From positions 3,968,001 to 4,032,000 of the forward strand of contig NZ_BNEM01000002.1 in NCBI RefSeq assembly GCF_018327705.1: a DNA stretch of 64,000 nt. Direction: 5' to 3'. Below are positions 34,503-43,663 of the stretch, in pieces (positions within the stretch are counted from its first letter, which is position 1; each line of letters begins with the position of its first letter). The DNA is from Catellatospora sp. TT07R-123 (GTDB taxonomy: Bacteria > Actinomycetota > Actinomycetes > Mycobacteriales > Micromonosporaceae). The translations under genes were made by a program, and so were the position numbers. The notes beneath the pieces are model-generated. The model saw only the letters and a list, made by a program, of their open reading frames with translations, did no database searches and was not told the origin of the DNA.

Positions 34503-35048
34503 ATGACGACCCTGCTGACCGAGCCCACCCCCGCCGTATCGCCGACGTCTACCACGATCACCCTGCCCGTCTCGGCCCTCGGCGACGACGCCGGCCAGCC
34601 GCTGACCGTCACGCTCACCCTCAAGCTGACCGGCCCGGACGCCGAGCACGCCGCGACCCGGCTGGTGCACGCCCTCGCCGACGCCGAGCCGCTGCGCGGC
34701 CTGCCGGAGCTGGCCGCGCCGACGGTCGACGGCGAGCTGGTCTCCCCCACCGCGCCGGTCGTCATCGACCTGGTCAGCCGCAGCATCCTGATCCGGGGGC
34801 GCGCGGTGCGGTTCACCCGGCGCGAGTTCGACCTGCTGCACTTCCTGGCCCGGCACCCGGGCGCGGCGTTCACGCGGCTCCAGTTGATGCGGGCGGTGTG
34901 GGGGCACGAGTTCAGCGGCGAGCGCACCGTGGACGTGCACGTGCGGCGGGTGCGGGCGAAGCTCGGCGAGCACGGCGGCACGCTGACCACGGTGCACGGG
35001 TTCGGATACCGGCTGGAGACGCCGAACGGCATCGCCGTGCACCGCTGA
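34503..35048 (+). CDS. OmpR/PhoB-type winged-helix regulator without a receiver domain
   Basis: A 181-aa protein. The C-terminal 90 residues are a complete trans_reg_C domain (RAVRFTRREFDLLHFLARHPG; LMRAVWGHEFSGERTVDVHVRRVRAKLGE; VHGFGYRLE). The N-terminal 90 residues have no phospho-acceptor receiver; they look like a short beta-rich domain (TITLPVSALGDDAGQPLTVTLTLKL). It is not controlled by a standard sensor kinase, and none is nearby. The ATG at 34503 follows AGGAGAT. Confidence 0.85.
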   Translation: MTTLLTEPTPAVSPTSTTITLPVSALGDDAGQPLTVTLTLKLTGPDAEHAATRLVHALADAEPLRGLPELAAPTVDGELVSPTAPVVIDLVSRSILIRGRAVRFTRREFDLLHFLARHPGAAFTRLQLMRAVWGHEFSGERTVDVHVRRVRAKLGEHGGTLTTVHGFGYRLETPNGIAVHR

Positions 35049-35069
35049 GTCGCAGTAGGGTCTGTCGCC

Positions 35070-36512
35070 ATGGCAGACGAGAAGAACAACGGCGGTCCGG
35101 CCGCCGAGGCCGAGCCCGCCGACGACCTCAAGGTGACCCGCCACGAGCGGGGCGGGCTGCGCTACACCGCGACCGCGGGCCGGGTCGTGCTGCGGGGCGA
35201 GTCGCACACCGACGACGCGTTCGACGGGCACAAGGCGAAGGCCGAGATGTTCGTCGTGGCGTACACGCTCGACGGCGCCGACCCGGCGACCCGGCCGGTC
35301 ACCTTCGCCTTCAACGGCGGGCCGGGCTCGTCGAGCGTGTGGCTGCACCTCGGCCTGCTCGGACCGCGCCGGGTGGTGATGGGCGATGCGGGCGCGCTGA
35401 CCCCGCCGCCGTACGGGCTGACCGACAACCACGAGACGCTGCTGCACCACTCCGACCTGGTCTTCATCGACCCGGTGTCGACCGGCTACTCGCGGGCGGT
35501 CAAGGGCGGCAAGAGCAAGGACTACCACGGCTTCACCGGTGACGTGGAGAGCGTGGCGGAGCTGATCCGGCTGTGGACGTCGCGCGAGGGCCGCTGGGCG
35601 TCGCCGAAGTACCTGTGCGGGGAGTCGTACGGCACGCTGCGCGCCGCCGCGCTCGCCCACCACCTCCAGGAGCGCCACGGCATGTGGCTCAACGGCCTGA
35701 TGCTCGTCTCCAGCGTCCTCAACATCGGCACCCTGGAGTTCCACCCGCACCTGGACGTGGCATACCCGCTGTTCCTGCCGACGTACGCGGCGATCGCGCA
35801 CTACCACGGGCTGCACGGCGACCGGCCGCTGCGCGAGGTGCTCGACGAGGCCGAGGCGTTCGCCGACCGGGCCTACCCGTGGGCGCTGGCGCGCGGCGCG
35901 CGGCTCACCGAGCCTGAGCGGACCGCCGCGATCGGCCAGCTGGCGCGGCTCACCGGCCTGACCGAGGACTATGTGGACCGGGTGGACCTGCGGCCCGAGC
36001 ACGTCCGCTTCTTCACCGAGCTGCTGCGCTCGCGGCGGCGTACGGTCGGGCGGCTGGACGGCCGGTTCCTGGGGTGGGACGCCGACTACGGGCGCGAGCA
36101 CTGGACTTCCGACCCGTCCTTCGACGCGATCATGGGGCCGTACACCGCGTCGATCAACCAGTACCTGCGCGGCGAGCTCGACTACGCCAACGACCTGCCG
36201 TACCGGACGCTGTCGGGCGACGTGCACCCGTGGTCGTACAAGGAGTTCGAGGGCCAGCACGTGAACGTGGCCGACAAGCTGGCCGCGGCGATGCGCGCCA
36301 ACCCCCACCTGCGGGTGCAGGTCGCCTGCGGCTACCACGACGGCGCCACGCCGTACTACGCCTCGGAGCACACCTTCGCGCACCTGGAGATCCCCGCCGA
36401 GCTGCGCGGCAACATCGAGTTCAAGTACTACGAGGCCGGCCACATGATGTACGTCCACGAGCCGAGCCGCCTGGCCCAGTCCCAGCACCTGGCCGACTTC
36501 ATCGTGGGTTGA
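35070..36512 (+). CDS. S10-family serine carboxypeptidase-like protein
   Basis: A 480-aa protein. FNGGPGSSSVW (about 80) forms the oxyanion hole region. Catalytic Ser is in GESYG (about 188), Asp in CGYHDGATP (about 425) and His in EAGHMMYVH (about 460). It cleaves C-terminal residues in the family. There is no signal peptide, so it is cytosolic or non-classically exported. Confidence 0.9.
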   Translation: MADEKNNGGPAAEAEPADDLKVTRHERGGLRYTATAGRVVLRGESHTDDAFDGHKAKAEMFVVAYTLDGADPATRPVTFAFNGGPGSSSVWLHLGLLGPRRVVMGDAGALTPPPYGLTDNHETLLHHSDLVFIDPVSTGYSRAVKGGKSKDYHGFTGDVESVAELIRLWTSREGRWASPKYLCGESYGTLRAAALAHHLQERHGMWLNGLMLVSSVLNIGTLEFHPHLDVAYPLFLPTYAAIAHYHGLHGDRPLREVLDEAEAFADRAYPWALARGARLTEPERTAAIGQLARLTGLTEDYVDRVDLRPEHVRFFTELLRSRRRTVGRLDGRFLGWDADYGREHWTSDPSFDAIMGPYTASINQYLRGELDYANDLPYRTLSGDVHPWSYKEFEGQHVNVADKLAAAMRANPHLRVQVACGYHDGATPYYASEHTFAHLEIPAELRGNIEFKYYEAGHMMYVHEPSRLAQSQHLADFIVG

Positions 36513-36562
36513 GTCCCGCGGGGATCGCGGCGGCCGGTCGAGCCGCCCCCGCGCCGCCTGCC

Positions 36563-36596
36563 GTCCCCGGAGCCGCTGGTCGCCGCCTCCGGGGAC
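36563..36596. terminator. Hairpin between convergent genes
   Basis: A 10-bp perfect stem (GTCCCCGGAG at 36563-36572 with 36587-36596) with a 14-nt loop, between the carboxypeptidase and the reverse-strand gene. Confidence 0.6.
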
Positions 36597-36609
36597 CGGG
36601 CGGGCCGGG

Positions 36610-37599
36610 TCAGCGCGCCCAGGGGTTGTCGTCGACCACGGGCTTGGCGTAGGCGAGCTCCGCCTCCGGCTTGACCATGAACCGCAGCCCCTCGGGCATG
36701 AAGGTGACCTCGTTCTCGGTGTCGTTCTCGAAGAACGAGGTCAGGTTCTCGACCGTCCGGGGCTGGCCGGTCAGGTAGAGCGCGAACACGCGGTGGTGCG
36801 GCACGGCCGTCTCGGTGACGACACTGCCGTTGATGCACTTGATGGTGTACAGCGAGGACGACTCCAGCGCACCGCGCTTGCAGCTGAGCTCGACGCCGTG
36901 CAGGAGCTTGAGCTCCTCCTTCTGGTCCGCGGTGATCGGTGCACCGGTGCGGGCCACGGTGAAGTGGTCCAGTGCCGCCATGCTCTCGGTGCGCACCACG
37001 GTGACGGTCTCCTGCTGCCGGTCGTTGCCGGGGAACGTGGTGCAGCGCAGCAGCTCCTGGGTGAAGGCGTGCCAGGTGACGACGGCCCGCCGCAGGTTCA
37101 GCTCGTACGCGTCGGTCGACATGTTGCCCCGGGGCAGGCCCAGGATCTCGGTGCGGTACGTCCGGATGTCGCCGAGCGCCTCGGCCGCCGTCTTGGGGGC
37201 GTCGTGTATCGACTTCCAGAAGTAGCCGTCGGCGGTCGGGGCGGTGCGCTGGCGGACCAGGAACTCCTTGACGACCTGCACCATCTTGGCCCAGGACGAC
37301 GCTTTCACGCCCTTGGCGTACCCGATGATCAGCCCGATGACGGCGTCGTGGTCGTCGGGGTACGTGGCCCTGACGTACTGCTCGAACGCGGCCACCGCCG
37401 AGCCCTGGCCGCGCAGGGTGCCGAACTGCCGCCCGGTGGGGTCGGAGAGCAGGTAGGCGTCGTGCGGGTCGGCCTGCACGAGGTCCTGCGACAGCAGCGC
37501 GCCGACCCCGGCGGCCTGTAGCCCTGCGATGTGCTGCTCCAGCTCGGTGATGTACGCGTTGGTCCAGTTCTCGGCGGTCATGGCGGCGCGCAGCGGCAT
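36610..37599 (-). CDS. Probable mono-ADP-ribosyltransferase fold protein (R-S-ExE)
   Basis: A 329-aa protein. The C-terminal part fits the R-S-ExE ART pattern: R203 in VTVVRTES, S247-S249 in LESSSLYT (the STS position), and E295-N-E297 in TENEVTFMPEGLRFMV, with spacings of about 45 and 48 residues as in C3-like and arginine-specific toxins. The E-x-E spacing predicts arginine as the target. The N-terminal 190 residues (TAENWTNAYITELEQHIAGLQ...) are unrecognised. There is no signal peptide. ATG at 37599 follows GGGAGAAG. The target protein and whether it acts inside or outside the cell are unknown. Activity is inferred from motifs only. Confidence 0.6.
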   Translation of the reverse strand: MPLRAAMTAENWTNAYITELEQHIAGLQAAGVGALLSQDLVQADPHDAYLLSDPTGRQFGTLRGQGSAVAAFEQYVRATYPDDHDAVIGLIIGYAKGVKASSWAKMVQVVKEFLVRQRTAPTADGYFWKSIHDAPKTAAEALGDIRTYRTEILGLPRGNMSTDAYELNLRRAVVTWHAFTQELLRCTTFPGNDRQQETVTVVRTESMAALDHFTVARTGAPITADQKEELKLLHGVELSCKRGALESSSLYTIKCINGSVVTETAVPHHRVFALYLTGQPRTVENLTSFFENDTENEVTFMPEGLRFMVKPEAELAYAKPVVDDNPWAR

Positions 37600-37660
37600 G
37601 GCTTCTCCCGGTGAGGGTGGGACGTCTCGCGGTGGAAGAGTCCGCGGCGCCGTGCCCTGA

Positions 37661-37688
37661 TACCGGATGTCGACATCCCGATCCGGTA
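37661..37688. promoter_or_regulatory. Nested palindromes between divergent genes
   Basis: TACCGGAT (37661-37668) pairs with ATCCGGTA (37681-37688), and GGATGTCGACATCC (37665-37678) is itself a perfect palindrome. It lies between the ART-like gene and the amidase gene. A TATAAAT at 37778-37784 may be the -10 of the amidase promoter. Confidence 0.5.
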
Positions 37689-37824
37689 CCGGCCGCGCTC
37701 AGCCCGCCGCCCGGTGAAGATTTCGACCATCTCTCAAAGATTCTATGCAAGACATCTTCAGAGATAGATGGACTTCGTATAAATTCGTGCCGTCACGTTT
37801 CCCTCTTCCCCCCGAGAGGCACAC

Positions 37825-38466
37825 ATGAACGGCAACAACGGCGCGCGCCGCCGTACCCTGCTGGCCGCGGCTGTCGGCCTGGCCGCGGCCCCCTTCGCGG
37901 TCGGCGCCCCCGCCTTCGCCGCGGTGCCGAAGGTCTACCTGGACCCCGGGCACGGCGGCACCGACGCGGGCGCGGTCGCCAACGGCCTGCAGGAGAAGAC
38001 GCTCACCCTCAACATCGCCCTCCAGACCCGCGACATCCTGAAGGCGAACTGGAACGTCGACGTGCGGATGTCGCGCACCACCGACATCACGCGCAGCCTG
38101 GTGTACCGCACCGACGACGCCAACGCCTGGGGCGCGACGATCTTCGTCAGCATCCACATCAACGCGGGCGGCGGCACCGGGTTCGAGAGCTACCGCTACC
38201 CGGGCGTCGGCGCCACCACGCAGCGCCTGCAGAGCACCGTGCACTCGAACGTGCTGTCGCAGATGCGGACCATCTCGTCGATCACCGACCGCGGCCTGAA
38301 GTCCGCCGACCTGCACGTGCTGCGCGAGAGCGCGATGCCCGCCGTGCTGACCGAGAACCTGTTCATCGACACGGTCGCCAACGCCAACCTGCTCAAGCGG
38401 GCCGACTTCATCACCGCCACCGCCCGGGGCCACGCCAACGGCATCGCCGCCTTCCTGGGCCTCTGA
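37825..38466 (+). CDS. Secreted N-acetylmuramoyl-L-alanine amidase (Amidase_3)
   Basis: A 213-aa protein. A twin-arginine-like start (ARRRTLLAAAVGLAAAP) and signal peptide ending near residue 33 precede a minimal Amidase_3 domain. Zinc ligands are H43 (DPGHGG), E57 and H111 (SIHINA); the catalytic Glu is in TENLFID. It cuts the bond between muramic acid and the stem peptide. No cell-wall binding domain is present, so targeting is unclear. Confidence 0.93.
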   Translation: MNGNNGARRRTLLAAAVGLAAAPFAVGAPAFAAVPKVYLDPGHGGTDAGAVANGLQEKTLTLNIALQTRDILKANWNVDVRMSRTTDITRSLVYRTDDANAWGATIFVSIHINAGGGTGFESYRYPGVGATTQRLQSTVHSNVLSQMRTISSITDRGLKSADLHVLRESAMPAVLTENLFIDTVANANLLKRADFITATARGHANGIAAFLGL

Positions 38467-38499
38467 CACCGGTCCGGCTTGAGCGGAGCCGACCGTGAA

Positions 38500-38543
38500 G
38501 AAGGGCACCTTCCACCGCGTACAGCGGTCAGAAGGTGCCCTTC
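38500..38543. terminator. Hairpin between amidase and ispH
   Basis: A 12-bp perfect stem (38500-38511 with 38532-38543, GAAGGGCACCTT) with a 20-nt loop and T-rich flank. It serves two convergent genes. The arm resembles the AAGGGCGCCTT repeat at 13161. Confidence 0.8.
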
Positions 38544-38556
38544 CTTACGTCAAAAC

Positions 38557-39519
38557 TCAGGCGGCGGCCTTCATGTCGCGCTTGAGCTCCTGGGGCAGCG
38601 AGAAGGTCAGCCGCTCCTGCACCGTCAGGACCTCCTCCACGTCGGCGAAGCCCAGCTCGGCCAGGCGGCCCAGCACCTCGGTGACCAGCTCCTCCGGCAC
38701 GCTGGCGCCCGACGAGAGGCCGACCGTCGTCGCGCCCTCCAGCCAGGCCGGGTCGATCTCGTGCGCGAAGTCGATCAGGTGGCCCTGGCGGGCGCCCGCC
38801 TGCACCGCGACCTCGACCATGCGGACCGAGTTCGACGAGTTGCGCGAGCCGACGACCAGCACCACGTCGCAGTCGGGCGCGATCTGCTTCATCACCTGCT
38901 GGCGGTTCTGCGTCGCGTAGCAGATGTCGTCGCTGGGCGGCGACTGGAGCAGCGGCAGCTTCTCCTTGAGCCGGGCCACGGTCTCCATCGTCTCGTCGAC
39001 GCTGAGCGTCGTCTGCGACAGCCAGACCACCTTCTCCGGGTCGCGCACGGTGACGTTGGCGACACCGTCGGGGCCGTCGACGAGCTGGATGTGCCGCGGG
39101 GCCTCGCCGGAGGTGCCGATGACCTCCTCGTGGCCCTCGTGCCCGATCAGCAGGATGTCGTAGTCCTCGGCGGCGAACCGGCGGGCCTCGTGGTGCACCT
39201 TGGTGACCAGCGGGCAGGTGGCGTCGATGGCCTTCAGGTTGCGCTCGCGGGCCTGCTCGTGCACCTCGGGCGCGACGCCGTGCGCCGAGAAGATGACGGT
39301 CGCGCCCTCGGGGACCTCGAAGTTCTCCTCGACGAAGATCGCACCCTTGGCCTGGAGCGTGGAGACGACGTGCTTGTTGTGCACGATCTCCTTGCGGACA
39401 TAGATCGGAGCGCCGTAGAGCTTCAGGGCCTCCTCGACGGTCTGCACCGCCCGGTCGACGCCCGCGCAGTAACCACGGGGCTTGGCGAGCAGGACACGCT
39501 TGCGAGGAGTCTCGAACAC
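38557..39519 (-). CDS. ispH: 4-hydroxy-3-methylbut-2-enyl diphosphate reductase
   Basis: A 320-aa 4Fe-4S enzyme. It makes IPP and DMAPP in the last step of the MEP pathway. Cluster cysteines are in GYCAGV (C18), ATCPLV and [27 protein letters not shown] and SRNSSNS are conserved. It starts at a GTG, 33 nt from the divergent xseA gene. Confidence 0.95.
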   Translation of the reverse strand: MFETPRKRVLLAKPRGYCAGVDRAVQTVEEALKLYGAPIYVRKEIVHNKHVVSTLQAKGAIFVEENFEVPEGATVIFSAHGVAPEVHEQARERNLKAIDATCPLVTKVHHEARRFAAEDYDILLIGHEGHEEVIGTSGEAPRHIQLVDGPDGVANVTVRDPEKVVWLSQTTLSVDETMETVARLKEKLPLLQSPPSDDICYATQNRQQVMKQIAPDCDVVLVVGSRNSSNSVRMVEVAVQAGARQGHLIDFAHEIDPAWLEGATTVGLSSGASVPEELVTEVLGRLAELGFADVEEVLTVQERLTFSLPQELKRDMKAAA

Positions 39520-39552
39520 CCGACCATCGTACCGTCGGCCTATGGTGAGCCG

Positions 39553-40779
39553 GTGACTGAGCAGAGCACCCCCGAGCAGCCTTGGCCCGTTCGGGTGATC
39601 AGCCAGAAGATCAATGCCTGGATCGGCCGCCTCGGCTGGGTATGGGTCGACGGCCAGGTCGCGCAGCTGTCGCGCCGCCCGGGTTCCAGCACGGTGTTCC
39701 TCACCCTGCGCGACCCGTCGGCCGACCTCAGCCTGACCGTCACCGCCAGCCGCGACGTGCTCGACGCCGGGGCGCCGCAGCTCACCGAGGGTGCCCGGAT
39801 CGTGGTGCACGCCAAGCCGGAGTGGTTCGCCCAGCGCGGCACGCTGAGCCTGCGCGCCGACGAGATCCGCCAGGTCGGCCTGGGCGAGCTGCTGGCCCGC
39901 CTCGAACAGCTCAAGAAGCTGCTCCAGGCCGAGGGCCTGTTCGACCCGCGCCGCAAGCGCAAGCTGCCGTTCCTGCCCAACCGGATCGGCCTGATCACGG
40001 CGCGGGCCAGCGCGGCCGAGCGCGACGTGCTGACCAACGCCCGGCGCCGCTGGCCGTCGGTCGACTTCAGGGTGGTCCCGGTCACCGTGCAGGGGCCGAC
40101 CGCGGTGCCCTCGATCATCGGGGCGCTGCAACTGCTGGACGCCGACGAGTCCGTCGACGTGATCATCATGGCGCGCGGCGGCGGCTCGGTGGAGGACCTG
40201 CTGCCCTTCAGCGACGAGGCGCTGTGCCGCGCGGTGTTCGCCTGCCGTACGCCGGTGATCTCCGCGATCGGCCACGAACCGGATACCCCGCTGGTCGACT
40301 GGGTCGCCGACGTGCGCGCGTCGACGCCGACCGACGCCGCCAAGCGGGTGGTGCCCGACCTCGCCGACGAGATCCGGCTGATCGGGCAGGCCCGGGGGCG
40401 GCTGGAGCGGGCCGTACGCCACCGCGTCGAGCGGGAGCAGCAGCGGCTCGACAGCCTCCGCAGCCGGCCGTCGCTGGCCCGGCCGTACCAGATGGTCGAG
40501 CAGCGGGCGGCCGAGGTGACCGCGCTGCGCGACCGGGCCGGGCGGTCGCTGGGCAACCGGCTGCACCGCGCCGAGAACGATCTGCACCACACCCTGGCCC
40601 GGCTGCGCGCGCTGTCGCCCGCGGCGACGCTGGCCCGCGGGTACGCCATCGTCCAGCGTGCCGACGGGCACGTGGTGCGGGCGGCCGGCGAGGTGGCCAA
40701 GGGCGACGCCCTCAGAGTGCGGCTGGCCGAGGGCGAGGTCGCCGCTACCGTGAACGGAACCGAGAAGGGGAAGGCATGA
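39553..40779 (+). CDS. xseA: Exodeoxyribonuclease VII large subunit
   Basis: A 408-aa protein. The N-terminal OB domain ([25 protein letters not shown], about 25-110) precedes the catalytic domain ([79 protein letters not shown], read with these breaks). It degrades single-stranded DNA with XseB. GTG at 39553; the stop overlaps xseB (ATGA). Confidence 0.95.
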   Translation: MTEQSTPEQPWPVRVISQKINAWIGRLGWVWVDGQVAQLSRRPGSSTVFLTLRDPSADLSLTVTASRDVLDAGAPQLTEGARIVVHAKPEWFAQRGTLSLRADEIRQVGLGELLARLEQLKKLLQAEGLFDPRRKRKLPFLPNRIGLITARASAAERDVLTNARRRWPSVDFRVVPVTVQGPTAVPSIIGALQLLDADESVDVIIMARGGGSVEDLLPFSDEALCRAVFACRTPVISAIGHEPDTPLVDWVADVRASTPTDAAKRVVPDLADEIRLIGQARGRLERAVRHRVEREQQRLDSLRSRPSLARPYQMVEQRAAEVTALRDRAGRSLGNRLHRAENDLHHTLARLRALSPAATLARGYAIVQRADGHVVRAAGEVAKGDALRVRLAEGEVAATVNGTEKGKA

Positions 40780-40967
40780 CCGAGCAGCTGTCGTACGAGC
40801 AGGCCCGCGCGGAGCTGGCCGAGGTGGTGCAGAAACTGGAGTCCGGCGGCGGCACCCTGGAGGAGTCCCTGGCCCTCTGGGAGCGCGGCGAGAAGCTCGC
40901 CGGGATCTGCCAGACCTGGCTCGACACCGCCAAAGCCAGACTCGACGCCGCCACCTCCCCGTCCTGA
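40776..40967 (+). CDS. xseB: Exodeoxyribonuclease VII small subunit
   Basis: A 63-aa two-helix protein. [13 protein letters not shown], then [21 protein letters not shown], the family signature. It overlaps xseA by 4 nt, which helps set subunit stoichiometry. Confidence 0.95.
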   Translation: MTEQLSYEQARAELAEVVQKLESGGGTLEESLALWERGEKLAGICQTWLDTAKARLDAATSPS

Positions 40968-40982
40968 CCCGCCAAGATCGCG

Positions 40983-41043
40983 CAAGTTGCCGGGCGATCG
41001 GGCGAAAGAGGCGTCAAGATACGCCCGATTGCCCGGCAACTTG
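40983..41043. repeat. Extragenic palindrome, family A, copy 2
   Basis: A 22-bp stem (40983-41004 with 41022-41043) with one G-T pair. The right arm is identical to copy 1 over CCCGATTGCCCGGCAACTTG. It lies between the convergent xseB and DMT genes. Confidence 0.85.
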
Positions 41044-41057
41044 GATGACCTTGAAGG

Positions 41058-41975
41058 TCAGCCGCGGGCGGCGATGCGGACGGCGACGAGGGTGAGCAGG
41101 GCGCCGGTGATGGTGAGGGCGTCGGGGCGGCCCGCCGCGCCGGGGGCGATCGCGTCGATCACCAGGGCGCCGAGGATCTGGCCCGCGATCATGCCCAGCC
41201 CGAGCAGCAGCACGCCGATGCGGTGCACCACCATCGCCGCGATCGCGATGAAGGTGATGCCGAGCGGCCCGCCCAGGTAGAGCCAGAACTGCGGGGGCAG
41301 GTTGCCGGGCGGGGCGCCGCGAAGCGCGTATTCGACAGCCAGGGCCAGCAGCAGCGCGCAGGTGCCGACGGCGAAGTTGATCAGGGTGGCGGGCCACGGC
41401 GAGCCCGCCGCCGCGGCCACCCGGCCGTTGACGCCCTGCTGCCAGGCCAGGCCGAGCCCCGCCAGCAGCGGCAGCACGGCCAGGCCGATCGCGCGCGGAT
41501 CGCCGAGGTGGGTCGACACGGCGACGAACACCGCGACCACGCACAGCCCGGCCCCGACGAGCCGGTTGCGGGTCACGGGGCGTGCGCCGCCCGGCCCGAT
41601 CCCCGCCCGGTCCACGGCCAGGCTGGACGTGGACTGCCCGGCGACCAGCGCCACGATGAACACCGACACCCCCAGCAGCGGCACGGTCAGGCCCTGGGTG
41701 GTGACCAGAAACGCGCCACACGCCCCGCCGACGCACTGCCACCAGCGCAGACCTCCGCCGCGTACGGCCGCGACGACCCGGCGCACGCCGGTGCGCATGA
41801 ACGGCAGGGCGAACAGGAGCACGATGAGGCCGACGCCGAACGAGATCGTCGCCGCCGCGATGCCGTCGCCGAGCTGCCGACCGAGTTCGCCGTTGACACG
41901 TGACTGGAGGGCCAGGCCTGCTCCCGCCAGGACGGCCAGGCCGACGCCGGCGGCACGGGTGGTGCCGGTGTTCAC
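41058..41975 (-). CDS. DMT-superfamily permease (YdcZ/DUF606 type)
   Basis: A 305-aa protein with about ten membrane helices in two homologous halves. AGLALQSRVNGELGRQLGD in the first half and GLGLAWQQGVNGRVAAAAGSPWPATLINF in the second show the duplicated YdcZ repeat. The substrate is unknown. It starts 18 nt after glpX on the same strand. Confidence 0.85.
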   Translation of the reverse strand: MNTGTTRAAGVGLAVLAGAGLALQSRVNGELGRQLGDGIAAATISFGVGLIVLLFALPFMRTGVRRVVAAVRGGGLRWWQCVGGACGAFLVTTQGLTVPLLGVSVFIVALVAGQSTSSLAVDRAGIGPGGARPVTRNRLVGAGLCVVAVFVAVSTHLGDPRAIGLAVLPLLAGLGLAWQQGVNGRVAAAAGSPWPATLINFAVGTCALLLALAVEYALRGAPPGNLPPQFWLYLGGPLGITFIAIAAMVVHRIGVLLLGLGMIAGQILGALVIDAIAPGAAGRPDALTITGALLTLVAVRIAARG

Positions 41976-41993
41976 GGTGAGGGGTGCCCGCTT

Positions 41994-42992
41994 TCAGTTG
42001 AAGTCGACGGCAGAATATCCCGCCAGCTTCTCCAGGCTGTGGTAGGAGTCGATCACCCGGATGGTGCCCGATTTGGACCGCATGACGATCGACTGGGTGT
42101 ACGCCCCGTTGTCGCGGTAGCGCACGCCCCGCAGCAGCTCGCCGGAGGTGACGCCGGTGGCCACGAAGAAGACGTTCTCCCCGGTGACCAGGTCGTCGGT
42201 GGTGAGCACCCGGCTCAGGTCGTGCCCGGCCGCCAGCGCCTTCTCCCGCTCGGCCTCGTCGCGCGGCCACAGCCGCCCCTGCATCGCGCCGCCGATGCAC
42301 TTGAGCGCGCAGGCGGCGGTGATGCCCTCCGGGGTGCCGCCGATGCCCATCAGCACGTCGACGTCGGACTGCTCGCGGGCGGCGGAGATGGCCCCGGCGA
42401 TGTCGCCGTCGGAGATGAAGTTGATCCGCGCCCCGGCGTCGCGGACCTCGCGGACCAGGTCGGCATGGCGGGGCCGGTCGAGGATGCACACGGTCAGGTC
42501 CGATACGCGCACCCGCTTGGCCTTGGCGATGCGGCGCAGGTTCTCGGTCCAGCCCGCCGTGATGTCGATGGAGTCGGCCGCCTCGGGCCCGACGACCAGC
42601 TTCTCCATGTAGAAGACGGCGCTGGGGTCGAACATGGCGCCGCGCTCGGCGACCGCGAGCACGGCCAGCGCGTTGGGCATGCCCTTGCTCATCAGGGTGG
42701 TGCCGTCGATCGGGTCGACGGCGACGTCGACCTCGGGCCCGCTGCCGTCGCCGACCTGCTCGCCGTTGAACAGCATCGGGGCGTTGTCCTTCTCGCCTTC
42801 ACCGATCACGACGACGCCGCGCATCGGCAGCGAGTTGATCAGTTTTCGCATGGCGTCCACGGCGGCTCCGTCGCCGCCCTCCTTGTCGCCGCGGCCGACC
42901 CAGCGGCCTGCCGCCATCGCCGCGGCCTCGGTCACGCGTACGAGATCCAGGGCCAGGTTGCGGTCGAGATCCTGGGGATTACGGGTGGTCAT
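41994..42992 (-). CDS. glpX: Class II fructose-1,6-bisphosphatase
   Basis: A 332-aa GlpX protein of gluconeogenesis. [27 protein letters not shown] (metal ligands) and [20 protein letters not shown] are family motifs. Two ATGs (42995, 42992) stand in tandem after GAGGAG; the second has better spacing. PEP carboxykinase, another gluconeogenic enzyme, is encoded at 53082-54920. Confidence 0.95.
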   Translation of the reverse strand: MTTRNPQDLDRNLALDLVRVTEAAAMAAGRWVGRGDKEGGDGAAVDAMRKLINSLPMRGVVVIGEGEKDNAPMLFNGEQVGDGSGPEVDVAVDPIDGTTLMSKGMPNALAVLAVAERGAMFDPSAVFYMEKLVVGPEAADSIDITAGWTENLRRIAKAKRVRVSDLTVCILDRPRHADLVREVRDAGARINFISDGDIAGAISAAREQSDVDVLMGIGGTPEGITAACALKCIGGAMQGRLWPRDEAEREKALAAGHDLSRVLTTDDLVTGENVFFVATGVTSGELLRGVRYRDNGAYTQSIVMRSKSGTIRVIDSYHSLEKLAGYSAVDFN

Positions 42993-43119
42993 CATGCTGC
43001 TCCTCACCGTTGAAGCGCCTGCTCGCATCCTGTCATGCCGTCGACTGAACGTACGTTCGGGTTGTTGCGAACGGTGCCCTCGTGGCGGTGTGACCTGTGA
43101 CATCGGCGAAGATGGTGGG

Positions 43120-43653
43120 GTGAGCACTGCACCCGTCGAGACCCAGCCGGCCCAGGTCCCCGCCTCCGGCGGCCGTACGCCCAAGGACATGGCGCTGTCG
43201 CTGGGCGTGCTGCTCGTCCCGGTGCTGCTGCTGGTGCTGGGCTACCGGCTGTTCTACGGCTGGAACGACGCGGTGACCGTCGACCCGACCGCGGCGATCG
43301 AGAGCGCGGGCCGGGCCAGCATGGCCCCGCTGCCCGGCGCGGTCGCGCCCGACGGCTGGCAGACGGTCACGGCGAAGTGGGCCGACGGCAAGCTGCGCAT
43401 CGGGTACCTCGACCCGGACAACCGGGGCGCGCGGCTGGTGCAGGCGCGCATCGCGGCGGCGGAGCTGGTCAAGGCCGAGCTGGGCGACAAGGCCCAGCCC
43501 GGCGCGCAGGAGTCGGTCGGCGGGGTGACCTGGCAGCGCTACCACACTCCGGACGACGAGGACGCCCTGGTCCGCACGTCCGGCGACACCGCGATCCTGC
43601 TGGTGGGTCGCGGCGTCGACCTGGTCGAGCTGGCGGCGGCGGTCTCGCGCTGA
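43120..43653 (+). CDS. DUF4245-like membrane-anchored protein
   Basis: A 177-aa protein. One N-terminal helix ([21 protein letters not shown], about 29-49) anchors an extracytoplasmic domain ([55 protein letters not shown]). A DUF4245 gene divergent from glpX is common in actinobacteria. The function is unknown. It starts at a GTG. Confidence 0.82.
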   Translation: MSTAPVETQPAQVPASGGRTPKDMALSLGVLLVPVLLLVLGYRLFYGWNDAVTVDPTAAIESAGRASMAPLPGAVAPDGWQTVTAKWADGKLRIGYLDPDNRGARLVQARIAAAELVKAELGDKAQPGAQESVGGVTWQRYHTPDDEDALVRTSGDTAILLVGRGVDLVELAAAVSR

Positions 43654-43663
43654 CCGCGCCCGG

